In this document: positions 21,890 to 33,892 of the stretch, piece by piece
How the letters are laid out: each line of letters begins with the position of its first letter
Numbering within the stretch: position 1 is the first letter of the stretch
From: Jaltomata sinuosa
Taxonomy: Eukaryota > Streptophyta > Magnoliopsida > Solanales > Solanaceae
Direction of reading: 5' to 3'
Assembly (NCBI GenBank): GCA_003996215.1
Contig: QJPP01001540.1
Span: forward strand, 326,188 to 390,187
Length of the DNA stretch: 64,000 bases
The notes under the pieces: model-generated
The model's database searches: none
What the model was told of the DNA's origin: nothing
The model's input: only the letters and a program-made list of their open reading frames with translations
Translations under genes and position numbers: made by a program

Positions 21890-24625
21890 TGTAACACCCT
21901 AAAAATTCTAAGCTAAGACCCGAACTGCTGTCCATAGGTGTCATGATCAATTCTCTAGTGTAGCAAGTGTTTTGGATGTGAATCATGTTCATAAGAAACT
22001 CTTATCAACAAGTTAAGTTGAAATCACCCCAACCAAAGAAGTTTTCATGTAAGACTAAACTAGGGTCAAATTCAAACGATCATAACTCCTAGAATATAAA
22101 GATTTAGGTGACCTAGTACCCACTAAATTAATGGTTTTTGAGTCTTCTTTCCAGCGCCACCAACCATGCATTAATCTGAGTCCAGAGTAAAATGTTATCA
22201 GTGTTTTACTAAAAGGTGTCTGTCAGTCAAAATGGCAGACAACAACCACGAGAGGCATCCACGACTCGTGGATCAAACTACGACTCGTGGTTTGCCTTCG
22301 TGAAAACTGATCCTGCAATTGGTTTTTTGCCTGAAAACCATGAGGGGGTTCCACAGGTCGTGGAATGATCCACGGGTCATGAAACCAACTCGTAAAAATC
22401 AGTTCGGAGGCTAGAAAAGTTGTCTGAGAACCACGACCTCAATCCATGAACCGTGGTCCATTCTACGGGCCGTGGTTCATGTCCGTTGGATCCGACGATG
22501 AGTTTTTTTCAGCAATTTTACTTAGTTTTCTCAGGGGTATTTTAGAATTTTTCCACCTAGCTTTTTATTCCTAAACTAAGTTATTTTAGGCCTATTTGGA
22601 GAGGTTTTATCCGTACTTAGTCTTTCCTCTCCTCATTCTATCGATTCATGTTTAAGGAAAAGAAAATAACTCTCTCTTTCAAGCTAAAGACCTAGGGTTC
22701 GTCCTCAAGATCAAAACATCCATGTTTTGTTGAAGATTCTCCAGTAAACAGGTATGTGAGATTTCAATGAGGGTTTTCTTTCACCTTCATGCCCAAAGTA
22801 CAGATTTCAATATGATATTACAATTTATGATTCTAGGGTTCTTACCCAAACATGTGTTTCACTATGAATTCGATTTCTTTATGGTTCTACATAACTACTA
22901 TCCTTGTAAAAATGATATTTACACGAATTCCTGTAATTAGATTTCAGAACCCTAGATTTTTGGAAGAAGCGTATTTTTATCCTAATTTTACCCAACCACG
23001 CATGTTTTTGCAAAATTGAATTCCTTATGATACTATATGTTTCCCGTATATGTTTAAGTTATATTGCATGAAGTTTTACATCTTAAAATCCCTGGAATTT
23101 AGATAAAATAGACTTAGCATGGATTTACAGTATCTTCTGCATAAATTAGATTACTTTTCAAGAACTTAGCATGAAATTATGGTATTTTCACATGAATTAA
23201 CTTTTCTTCAGAATTTAGCCTAATCTACTAGCACTTAGTTTCAAAGCATGAAATTACCCAGTTATTAGCCTAAAGCTTTTCAGAAAAATAGAATGCTTTC
23301 AGTCTTGGTATTATGTTTTATTCTCAGAAAGTTAGTATTTTGAGCTATCCAGTATGTCAGTTTATTTATTTATTTATTTACTAAGCTCGGAGTAGTATTT
23401 AGCACCAAGCGAACAAGGGGATGAAGGCTCACCCATCAGTTTAGGCTGAGACCTTTACTAGAAGTCCCTAAGTCCCAGAAATACGACGCCATCGTAGGTT
23501 CTAAAGGGGTCACCCGTCAGATTAGTCTTGACACCCTAGTCCTTTTTGGACATCAGATTAGTGGATCCACGCCAGAAAATGTTTGTACCCTTGTCAAGGA
23601 ATGAACACCCTCTCAGTAAGAGTTACAGGTTGGCCCCATAGTTAGCTCGCATTGGGGTATGTCGGGTAACAGTAGCTCCCACAGTTCAGATTCATTATTG
23701 CATGACCTTGTATTCAGTTATTCAGCTCAGTTCAATAATATACAGTTATATGTTTATATACTTTGTCATTACGTCAGATTATATCTTTCAGTTTGCATTC
23801 AGTACAATATATCAGTATTTTTAGCATGATCAATAGAAGAAACTCTCCTAAGGATTTACTTTAAACATGACTCATGGTTTTCAACTTAGTTGAACTATTT
23901 CAGAATTTACAAACGTAATTCATCTTTTTAGTATATGGATCTCCATGTAACAGTCTTATGTATGTTTAAATATCATAATCTCACAGTTATAGTTCAAAAA
24001 CATGATTTACACCCTTTTCAACAAAAGAGTCTATATTCTACAATTTCACTTATGCATTCTCAAACATCTATACTTAGTCCAGTTTTCAGCCATGCGTTTA
24101 GTATATACATGTTTTCTCATGATTTTTAAGTTAGTGCGTATCTTACATGCTCAGTACATTCAAAGTACTGACCGTATACTTCTTTGTGCTATATTGTATT
24201 ATGATATCAGATTCAGACTCTCAGTCTCAGCATAACAGTTAGTGCGATCCATTGCCATATCAGTAGTTATCAGGGGTGAGTCCTCATCATTCGAGGATGG
24301 ACTTTTATTACATTCTTCTTTAGTATTTTAAGTTTCACTATTTAGAGTTAGCTGAGGACTTTTTCCAGCCGCTTGTCAGTAGTAGAGGCTTCCAGACATA
24401 GAGTCAGATATTCAGTTTGTATTCATATTGGGTCTTACTTTTCAGATGTATATTATCTTCAAAGATTTTCAGATAAATTCCAAAACTTATGTTTTATCAG
24501 TTTAGCTTCCGCTCAGTCTTATTTACACAGAATGTTTAGTGTTATGCCATGCCATGGGTTAGCTTGGGGTCATTTATGGCTCTAAGCACCATGTTACGTC
24601 CAGGGGGTAGTCTTGGGATGTGACA
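21890..24625 (+). mobile_element. Solo LTR of the element B family (2736 bp)
   Basis: It begins TGTAACACCC and ends GGGATGTGACA with perfect 5-bp duplications on both sides, and contains no internal retrotransposon sequence. It is therefore a solo LTR, the expected product of recombination between two LTRs. Its 3' two-thirds align in reverse with 13828-15551 of element B. The 5' part contains a cluster of CGTGG palindrome-like motifs (22250-22490). Short open frames inside (23935-24235, 24373-24585) are not coding. Confidence 0.93.
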
Positions 24626-24630
24626 TTGCT
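24626..24630 (+). other. Target-site duplication TTGCT, right
   Basis: Exact copy of 21885-21889 immediately after the solo LTR. Confidence 0.92.
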
Positions 24631-24849
24631 GAAAAATAGGACGAACATAACATAAGGATCCATAATAAATCCATTTTGGGACACACAAAAGGAGTCGTTC
24701 GACTTGCAGAATGATCCATAACCTATGCTGGATACGTAGTTTTGGGCATGTTCCTTCTAAACCCATACTCTTTTTGTGTTAAATAGTCCTCCAAAAACAT
24801 ATATATGTTCATACTATAATTTGTTAAAATAACTTAAAATCATACTTTT

Positions 24850-24980
24850 GAGCCTTGGGCTCAAAATCATAAGCATTTCATGCTAGTGAGCCCTTACGCT
24901 CAAAATCATATATGTTTCATACTAGTGAGCTCTTACGCTCAAATTGATAAAAGATCATACTTGTGAGCCCTTGCACTCTA
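24850..24980. repeat. Four tandem copies of a palindrome-bearing unit
   Basis: Units of about 45 bases each carry GAGCCCTTACGCTC or a near variant followed by AAAATCATA. The core is an inverted repeat (GAGC...GCTC). It lies inside the left LTR of element C. Confidence 0.75.
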
Positions 24981-25664
24981 AAATCATATGAAACATGCCA
25001 ATCTGAACTTTCAAGATTAAAGACATTCTTTCTTTTCAAAGAATATCCACGCGCATAGAAGTAGTTTGTAAGCTTTCTTGGAGTAGAATTTCAAAATCGT
25101 AAACTAGGTTTCATAGAAAACATGAGACGACTTATGTAAAACATGAAATATACTTCAAAATCTTGAGATAAGTTCACAAGGTTTAAAACAAATCCATGGA
25201 CATGAAATCAGAATAATAATTCGAGGAATGACTTCAATTTATGGAATTTCTACTATTTTTATGGAGGATTCACAGATTTTAACCAAGAAAATAAGAAATG
25301 AACTTCAAGAATTTGAGTCAAAAACCCTAACTTGATTCTATGTAGACAAACTATTGAATCATAATTGTGGGGAAGAACAGGTTTCCAACACTGAAGGTTA
25401 GCCTTACATACCTGGAGAGGAAGAAGAACTTGAAAGAGAACTTTGGGGCGAATCCTCGCTTGAATTCTCTAGAGTTGTTTGGAGAACTTGTTTTCGCTTG
25501 AATTTTGTGGAAAAGGGGAGGAAAATAATCGATGTTTCTCTGGGTAATAACCCTTTGTGGGAATTTAAAAGTCGTGGGTAGGGGTTTTCAATTCAATAAA
25601 AGGACTACAACACCCCTCTAAGAATGCGAGAAAGAAAAAGAATTAAAAAACATCTTGCCTAGAT

Positions 25665-25850
25665 CGAGCGCTGGAACGGCACGCCTCCCATAGCGCCAAC
25701 CTACAGAAATTTCACCCGTCTAAAGTTTGGTGGCTGGGCCGGCGCGCCATCCATAGCCCCGACATGATAAATTTTGTTGTTCTGAAGTTAGGGGGTAGGG
25801 GTGGCATGCTAGCTATCGCCCCAACTTGCTGATGCTCGGTAAAATGCGCA
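25665..25850. repeat. Three GC-rich imperfect tandem repeats in an LTR
   Basis: Three units of about 60-70 bases share the pattern GGC[AG][CT]G[CT]...ATAGC[GC]CC followed by an AAATTT/TGTT stretch and AAGTT[TA]GG. The right LTR keeps only one unit (29828-29890), which points to expansion in one copy or loss in the other. Confidence 0.6.
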
Positions 25851-26194
25851 TAATATTTTCTTTGAAACTCAAATTGATGAGCGGCCGGTAGAATTTGAAA
25901 CTAGACTCAAAAACCTTTAATTTGGTATGTACAGGGCCATGTAACTCTTAATTTTCTAAGAGGAATGCTTCTTTGATATTTACTCTAGTAAAAACTTATA
26001 CAAAAACGTAATCGGTAGAGAAGCTTTCAACTCAACTTTGCGCAAGAGGTTTCATATGACCTTAATTCACATCCAATACATTGTCCACACTTAAGGATTG
26101 AACATTACACCTAGGTTCAAATAAAAATTCGTTGGGTTTGGGTCTAACTACATATGTAGATTCAAATCTTAGCCCAAAAGTTCAAGGTGTTACA

Positions 26195-26220
26195 ATATCT
26201 CCCCCTTGGGATCATTCGTC
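26195..26220 (-). other. Polypurine tract of element C
   Basis: The minus strand reads CCAAGGGGGAGATA just before the LTR start TGTAACACC at 26194, the place where plus-strand priming occurs in LTR elements. Confidence 0.7.
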
Positions 26221-29200
26221 CTCTAATGAGGGTCATGGATAGAAGGAGTACCTTATATGCAAATCATAACATGGTCTAGTCTCTCTTGAACTATCCTTTA
26301 GCAACCTGAACTTCATTACATGAGGAGCTTCGTAACAAGCCATGGAAGAAATGTAAAGGCACGAGTCATGGAATACATGAGACTTAACATAGACATGACA
26401 TAAGACATGAGTTTCATGAGACATGAACATAAGATCATAAGACATGAATTCATAGAAATTCATAGAAATTGTAGGCACATAACCTGAGTATATTAGTAAT
26501 GTGACTTGGGTTCATAGAGTATGAATGACATGACAAAGACTTGGACATAGGTCTCATTCAATCTAAAGTTACATGATATGTTCCATGAGTCTGTTGGTTA
26601 TAGGAATAGGAGTATCTTCATGTCAAATGATACGACTAACAATCTTTGAGCTTAGAAACACCTTTTAAAGCTACCCTTCCTCCTCTGAATACCACACTTC
26701 ATCATTTCCAACATACAATTCTCACATGTGCACATAGAGATACTAAGTTCAGAGTCTAACTGCATGCTCTTACCATGTTCAAGACTAACTCATAGGTACA
26801 AAGTTCTACTCCCAATGTGATCCCGCTAGTCTGAGTTATGGGATCCTATATTCTATATCCCCCTTAGGAACCTTCATCCTTGAACATTAAGCAGCTCTTA
26901 GGTTTATTCTAAAACTCGATGAGGTCTTTTTCATATCTAGAGTTATCCCCAAGAATACTACTTCTTCCTATCAATAAATCAACCCACCTTGAGCTTCAAC
27001 AAGAAGTCACTAGTCACATAATGCAATCAATCAACATGACATTCAAGCCTATTAATATGATCACTTCATGGTTTCTTGGAGCTAAAACTATCTAAGAATC
27101 TCTCTGAGCATACCTAAAATCGATAGCTTCACATACTTCCACAAGGAGACACACAATATATTCTGATCTAATTATAACACATAATTAAACTCTATCTAGC
27201 ATTTCACCCATACTCATAAACTTAGAGGACACAATCACACCATAGCCACCACTAAATGATCATCCACTCTCTCTCATCTTAGCCTTTACCTATATTCCTT
27301 CACTACCACCTATCATATCATAATTGTAAGTCAGTAGAGGAATATAATGGGAGTATGCACTGCATGATTGGCAAATAGAGGCCTTACTCTTGACTATAAA
27401 CATGGAGTATGAACTGAGCATCATTAATAAGGGAATGAGCATTGGGGATAAAGGGATATTATTCAATCCTAACTCATACTTAGCTTGCCCTTGTCACTCA
27501 AGATGACGCCTGAGGGATCAAGTGCAATAGGCAGGAATACTTCACATACTGAACACATAAGGTATGAATAGAGGGTTGTTCTAAGCATAGACATGCCATA
27601 ACCATCCATCACCATTATGGATGGACGTACATATGGCTTAGGGAAAGGAAATCATAAGCATGAATTATTCAAGAAATCTGATCTGAACATAAACATGATA
27701 TAGAATGGTTTTGGTAGGAATGAGTCCTAGGACTTAGCAGACTGAGAGACACGGGTTCATATATAATGAGCTTCATAACATAGAGTTAGAATTCATGGAA
27801 TCATAGAGTAAGACTAGAATCCTGTCTGAAGTGATTCCTTCTCATTTTAGGAACCGAGCATGAATGTGAATCCATATAGAGTGTATGAACCCTAGTCATA
27901 GGCATAGAATAAATACGTAAAACAATGATTAGAGTGTCATCTTGACTGAAGTTCAAGGTATTCTGTAGAATAAGAATGGATCATTATCTCATCATAGCTC
28001 TTTTATGGAATTCTATTATGTTTGAGTCACATGACTCGACTTGGTTCTTTATTCTATCATGTCCCCCTTAGCTCAAAGGTTGACGTTCTAATTCTGAGGA
28101 CCTCTTCTCTAAACCGGTCTATAATCAAATATCTCTGCATGGTTGGGGTATCACTATGCACATGGATGCTAAACTCTCCTTTGAAGACTACATCTGTGGA
28201 TACTAAAAAAAATTCTAGGACTTGTTTCTGAAATAACTCCTAACTTCCTTTTTGTATCTAATACTATCACTATAGGATTCATACTCTTACTATCTTACTA
28301 ATATCTCACCTCTAATTTCTATCCACCCAATTCAAAAGGGTTAAAACTTACATCAAAAGACTCAACATCGTCTACCTTATCTATAATCCCCTCGATTAAG
28401 CTCTTAGGGAAACCATATAATACATAGCATTTCTCCACCTTTTACAACTTACTAATACTAACTTAGTCACACCTAGCATTTATAAGCTTAGGATCTCATA
28501 CAGTAACATACCTCCTTAGGCACAGATCAATCTTTCTAACACCCAAGGCTCTTCTTCTTTATCTAATGAATTAGCCTTTATTCACCTATTCATCTCTAGC
28601 CCATATATATACAAAATCATGCTTACACCTTCATACTTGTCGTAATTTATCAACTTAAGATCTTGCACACATTACCTCCAACCTACTATATCAATTCCAC
28701 AAAACTAGCATTATCACCCTCATACTATGATTCCATTATTTACCTAGTGGATACATGACTCAAGCTACATGGTTAAATTAATCAATATCCCCATATTAGG
28801 CTACTATACTTCTGACTTCATATTTTTGGCTCTGGAATAATTCTACTACTTATGGCTTACAACACCCCAAATCATCATATACTATCTCTCAAGTGGCAGC
28901 ACTACCCACGCATTGACACATACTTTCTAGCTAAGGGTGTCATCTGAATTCAAAGTTTAGGGAAGGATATGAAAGCATGTTCTACCGTAGGCCCAACACA
29001 TGATTCATGATAAGTGCATTTTTTTAATCAAGAGACTTAAATGCACTAGTGGACTCCTCTCAAGCCCTTGTGCAGGCTCTTAGCTTTTTGATGGCTCTAT
29101 CTGAGAGTACCATATGGATAGGAATCTAAGATTTATTGCTTCTATCACCTAAAATATTAGGAGTCATCGGTGGAACTGGAACAATGTACAAATTAGAATA

Positions 29201-29377
29201 GTTTTATATAGTTTAACTCTATCGCACGAACTAGAGTAAGAAAGAAGGTATGTACTTCCTAATATCTTGTAGCTTCTTCTTTATAAGTGTGCGCTTCACA
29301 CCCATAAAAAGAACTCTACTAGACATGACTTCATAGACACCCTATGAAACTTGAACCTAGTTCTCTAATCCCAAGTT
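26221..29377 (-). other. Interior of element C, no coding sequence seen
   Basis: About 3.2 kb with no long frame on either strand and no match to gag, protease, RT, RNase H or integrase that I can recognise. Next to 29378 is a degenerate primer-like site on the minus strand, CTTGGGATTAGAGAA at 29361-29375. Upstream, 29212-29340 resembles the element B leader. Confidence 0.6.
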
Positions 29378-30244
29378 TATCACTCCCCGAGCCTAGACCC
29401 TGGGTGTTGCCTGCACCCGATGCCATTGCTGGCCTAAGTGTACCCGTATGTGGAATGTGACATGAGAATTCATCTAATATGTGCAAAATACATAAGTAAA
29501 GCATAAGATTTATTTTGGAAACAAACTTTATTCATAAATAAAAAGCTCAAAGTTTCATAAACATGGTGACATGAATGTCAAAATATGAAATAACATGAAT
29601 CTGACAACTGACTATCTATGAAGCCTCTAAACTCTGAGAAATATTGTCTACTAGGACAAGGCCTCGTCATACCTTTATTGAACTAAATCATTGCAACTAA
29701 CATAACTAAGCCCCAGAGAGTATGGAGGGCTAACACTAGCTAAAAGTGAGAGACTTAATGATGCACCTGATCATGAGACTGAGTACCTGAATCTTCATCG
29801 TAAAATGATGTAGAGCCAAATAGTGTCAATACATGTTCAGAAGTTTGGGGTTGGGGCAGTGCGACAGCCATCGCCCCAGCCTGTTGATGCCCTTAAAAAA
29901 CACATAACAGTTTATTCAGAATCGAATTGATGAGTGGTCAATGTCGTTGGAAAATAGACTCAAAAACCTTTAATTTGGTAGGCATAGGGCCATGTAACTC
30001 CTTATACTTTAGGAGGAATTCTCGTTTGAATTTGACTCTAGTAAAACTTCTATGAAAATGTAATCGATCGAGAAGTTTTCAACTCAACTTTGTACTAGAG
30101 GTTTCTTTTGACCTTAATTCACATCCAATACACTTCTTAAGGATTAACCTTTACACCTAGGTTCAAATAAAAATTCATCGATTTTGGGTCTAACTACTTA
30201 CATAGAATGATTCAAATCTTAGCCTAAAAGTTAAAGGTGTTACG
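29378..30244 (-). repeat. Element C, right (5') LTR
   Basis: About 867 bases ending at GGTGTTACG, where the last base should be A. It aligns with the left LTR in 29825-30244; 29378-29812 has no counterpart in the left copy within the window, and the central LTR part is missing here. The next bases (from 30246) read VLSK of an F-box gene. Confidence 0.72.
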
Positions 30245-30245
30245 T

Positions 30246-32246
30246 GTCTTGTCCAAATATGGAATCATATATGGCCTACACATCCATTCATTGATCTTGA
30301 TCAGCAAATCTATAAGATGATAAACCAAAGAATATTCCCTAACAATGTCTACAAAATCCTCTTGTAACACAATGGCATTATTATCAAGTTTGTTCTTGAC
30401 ATTTTGAGAGCTGATTTGAATAATTTGGATATTGATCATTGGTTGCTTCATGTCTCTACCAGAGTTGTTCAGGGACTCACCATCCAAAATATTTTGGAAG
30501 ATCCATATACTTTTTTTCTTTGGCCTATTTGACTCCTCATCATCAAAATTGAGACATTTTAGCATAACAAATTGTACCTTCAAATTGCCCCGTTACACTT
30601 CACCTTTCAAGAATCTTGTGACCGTCGACCTAAGGCATATTACTTTTGATCAATTATTGAAGAATAACATGGTCATAACTCCATTTCTGCCTACCTAAAG
30701 CTTAGGGGTTGTAAGGATATCCAATTACTCAATATTTCTGCCCTGGGGCTTAGTTATTTATTTATTATTGAAAGTCATTACATGGATTTGAAGTTCCTCA
30801 AAGACTACCCTGAGTTGAAAATGTTGAGCATTTTGGAGGGCAACACTATAATCCACAATTATGAATTTTGGAGAAGGTTTAACTTGTTAGAGTTTATTTG
30901 TTCATTCTGAACTCATGATACTTTCCTTCAACAATTCTTTCTTCAAGGTAATTAAACTTTAAACCTTTTGTGTTCTTCGATGTACTATTGCTTGCTATAT
31001 AGTTGGAGGAAATTTTTAAAAATCGTCTCTCATGTATTTTTCTTTTAAAAGTTTGTTGTTCAAGATTCAGTGCCAAAGACACTTGGGGCTCCACTAGAGA
31101 ATTTGCATATTCTTATGTTAGGTTTATCGTTTCATGATCTAGATCAAGTTTCAGTTATTGTTTGGTTACTTCAAAGTGCACCCCAATTGCCACACTTAAT
31201 ATCCAGGTAATAATTAAAGAGCGGCACATATATTCTTATTACTGATGCTTCCTGATTTTAAACAATGATGATTAACTATTCTAGATTTCATGTAGCACTT
31301 ATAGAAACTGTGCCTTTTTAAAAAAGAAATCCCATACTAATTGTGCATTGCAGAGGTTGAAAATTAAGAAAGAGTTACCAAACATGTGATAAGTTGCATT
31401 GTTCCTTTTCCAAGTCGTACAAAACTTCCAAATTGTTTACTAATTGAAACACCTTTCCTTTTATATATATTTGACATTTATAGTATGTAGAGATGAATAT
31501 GTAGCGCGAAGGAGAAACCTTAGGATGTAACCTCTTTATTGATTTAACTTCCTATAAAATATAGATTGTTTTTGAAGAAAAATAAATGAGCCACATATAT
31601 ATATCCTTATTATGCCTTTACTATGATAAAAATAGCGCTGAAATCCTAAAAATTCTTATCATCTTATGAAATGTTTTGTCTTCAATATGGTTCTTTAGCA
31701 ACACTTAACATAAATGCCGCTAAAGGTTCTAGCAACCCTGGATTCAATGGTATTTACTTAATTGCCAGTAAATGATTTTGTGGCAATACTAAAAAAAAAA
31801 ATATTGCTATTAAAACCCACTTTTGGAATACTTATATTTGATACATTTGAAATTAAAATCTAGTAGTAGCTTTCCGTGAATCATTCCATATACATCTAAT
31901 TTCAAATTTTCCTCTATATATATAGCACGAAATTGAAACTCAGGGGGATGACAAAGTAGTGGCAATTACAGACTATTTGACAACTTCGGACTTTGTGGAT
32001 TAGGATCTCATGACACTTGAAACACTAAAGTTCATGAATTTCAAGAACTCCTCGGCTAAACTTGTTTTCATGAAGCTTTTGCTGGTTCGTTGCCATTTAG
32101 TTGTAGAGGTTACAGTTAAGCCTATGAGATCATTCGAGGATGATGGAGTGTGGAGATTTTACCTTGAACTGCTGCAGATTCCTCCAGCATCACCAAAAAA
32201 ATTGAACTCTAGAAATAACAGGTCAATAATTCACAAGAATGGCTAA
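30246..32246 (+). pseudogene. F-box/FBD/LRR-repeat protein pseudogene, 5'-truncated
   Basis: Three exon-like parts with GT-AG borders: about 30246-30947, 31065-31206 and 31926-32246. Exon 1 holds VLSKYG, GIIIKFVLDILRADLNNLDI, SSKLRHFSITNCTFKLP, DIQLLNISALGL and DLKFLKDYPELKML. Exon 2 has LGAPLENLHILMLGLSFHDL and WLLQSAPQLPHL. Exon 3 has LETLKFMNFKNSSAKLVFMK and ELLQIPPASPKK, the FBD end. These proteins are SCF ubiquitin-ligase adaptors. Frameshifts, a TAA near 30364 and a TAG in FVD-DLMT show it is dead. The F-box start is missing because element C ends right at the first codons. Confidence 0.9.
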
Positions 32247-32499
32247 TAAAACCTTACCTCTAGAGAAATCAAAACAAACAAATGGCCTAATAAAACCTTA
32301 ATTGTTTCTTGAGAATGTAAGTTATATTATTATCAGTATTAAAGAATTTTTATACTATTATGCAGCCAAAAAAGAGAAGGAGAGGTCTTATAGATTTGTC
32401 GGACAAGTGGGCTACTTTGGTTATAATCAATAAGAGGTTAATTTGCACATTTATTTTAGGAAGTTTTAACATCTCTCCCAGTAATTATTTTCTCTCCCG

Positions 32500-33722
32500 G
32501 CGTAAGATAGCGTGACTGCTATTGTGCGCACATCAGAGATGAGAATAGCTCATGGAAGACCTAGAAAATATGTATCGCCCGTGAAGAAGGATAAGGGAAT
32601 CAAACAAGCTCCCCGGGATCAGGCACCCAGGGGAAAGGAAAGGAAAAAACATCAGCAGATGTGGGGATCTCTACTGTCCATCGACTATTATTCCATCGCC
32701 TACTGTTTCATTGAATTTGGGGATAACTGGTATCCATGATACCATTTCAAAACCTGAGGAACCTGCTACGAACAAGGAGGATGAGGTTCACAAGGAACCC
32801 AGGAATGAGCTGGAGATACAAGTATAGAGGAAACTCGAGATGCAACCACCACCAGAGGGTGAGAAGTTGACAAGTTTATTCAATACTAAACTTACTACTA
32901 GAGGTATGGACTTGTACTATATAGCAACGGTTGTTAAAGATGGGGCCGAACTCCTGCAATTGCAACCAAATGATGTTGAGCAGGAAACTAAGAAGAGGAG
33001 GAAAGAATTTATCCTCTACGTGGTTGGTAAATCAACCTCTATTGGAGCCTTGGAGAGATTTATTGCCTCTCAATGTAAGTTTGCAGCTAAGCTAAAGTTT
33101 ACTACCATAATGAGGGATACTTTATGATTTTGTTCACTTCCATTGATGATAGAAATAAAGTTCTATGTTATGGACCCCATACTATGAATAACAGGCTTGT
33201 AATATTGAAAGTGTGTACATCTGACTTTGATTTCAATGTTGAAGTATAACTACTATCCCCATATGGGTGAGGTTCCCAAACCTACCACTTAACTGTTGGA
33301 GTAAGGATTCACTGAGCAGGATAGGGAGTGTTTTGGGGACTCCCTTGTATGCTAATGATTGCACCACTAAAGTAGAAAGGATCTCTTATGAAAGGATGCT
33401 AGTGGAGATGAATATGACTCAACCATATCCTAGAATACTGACAATGCAAGACCCAAGTGGAAGAATGTTTGAACAAAAGCTAGAGTATGATTGGGCTCAT
33501 GAATACTGTCCCATATGTCTTATGGTAGGCCACAAATGCAACACAAATGAGAAGAAAGTAGTCCCTGAACCAAGGAAGCCAAGGCAAATCCCAACATGGC
33601 ACCAAAAATCAGTACAGGAGCAGCCACATGAGGAACAAATTTATCTAGGATCTGATGTGACATTCCCATCGATACAGCAGGGGAAAACAATAAATGAATG
33701 GAAGGAAGCTAGGGGTAAATAA
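32500..33722 (+). pseudogene. L1-type LINE ORF1 (DUF4283 and CCHC-like knuckle)
   Basis: Frames 32512-32739, 32840-33127 and 33267-33722 are collinear parts of a plant LINE ORF1. The DUF4283 nucleic-acid-binding domain shows GMDLYYIATVVKDGAELLQL, FILYVVGKSTSIGALERFIA and then, shifted, TSIDDRNKVL and FPNLPLNCWSKDSLSRIG. A zinc knuckle follows: EYCPICLMVGHKC. Frameshifts near 32740 and 33127 and a TAA at 33248-33250 separate the parts. ORF1 protein binds element RNA. The start region (RTSEMRIAHGRPRK) also matches the family. Confidence 0.9.
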
Positions 33723-33892
33723 GCTACAAAGAATAGAAGCAAAGGACTATCTGTGTCTATTTCCATAAATAATGGTTTCAGCATGCTGGAAGGTGCCATT
33801 CAGCAACCAGATGGGGTCTTGAGTACCAGGGAAGTAGGTCAGAGTAGCAGGGGTGATGGATGAGGTGGGAAACATATTTTTTCATATATTAT

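Larger units (their letters stand above)
24640..26194 (-). repeat. Element C, left (3') LTR, truncated
   Basis: The block 25775-26194 aligns with 29825-30244, sharing GACTCAAAAACCTTTAATTT and CCTAGGTTCAAATAAAAATT. The CA end is at 26193-26194. The low-coordinate end is not defined: sequence matching 29378-29812 is not present before the solo LTR. Confidence 0.72.
24640..30244 (-). mobile_element. Element C: decayed or non-autonomous LTR element
   Basis: Two LTR-like blocks in direct orientation (about 24640-26194 and 29378-30244) share their 5' parts; both read TGTAACACCTT or close to it on the minus strand. A polypurine tract borders the left one and a primer-like site the right one. The 3.2-kb interior has no recognisable gag or pol. 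Its leader (29212-29360) resembles that of element B around 13655-13815 (GCGCTTCACACCCATAAA). I read it as a non-autonomous relative of the B family or a very decayed copy. It lies in an F-box pseudogene. Confidence 0.75.

Noticed and set aside
30224..30583. 119-codon minus-strand frame
   Set aside because: The plus strand carries the F-box/FBD homology here; the minus frame is an antisense shadow.
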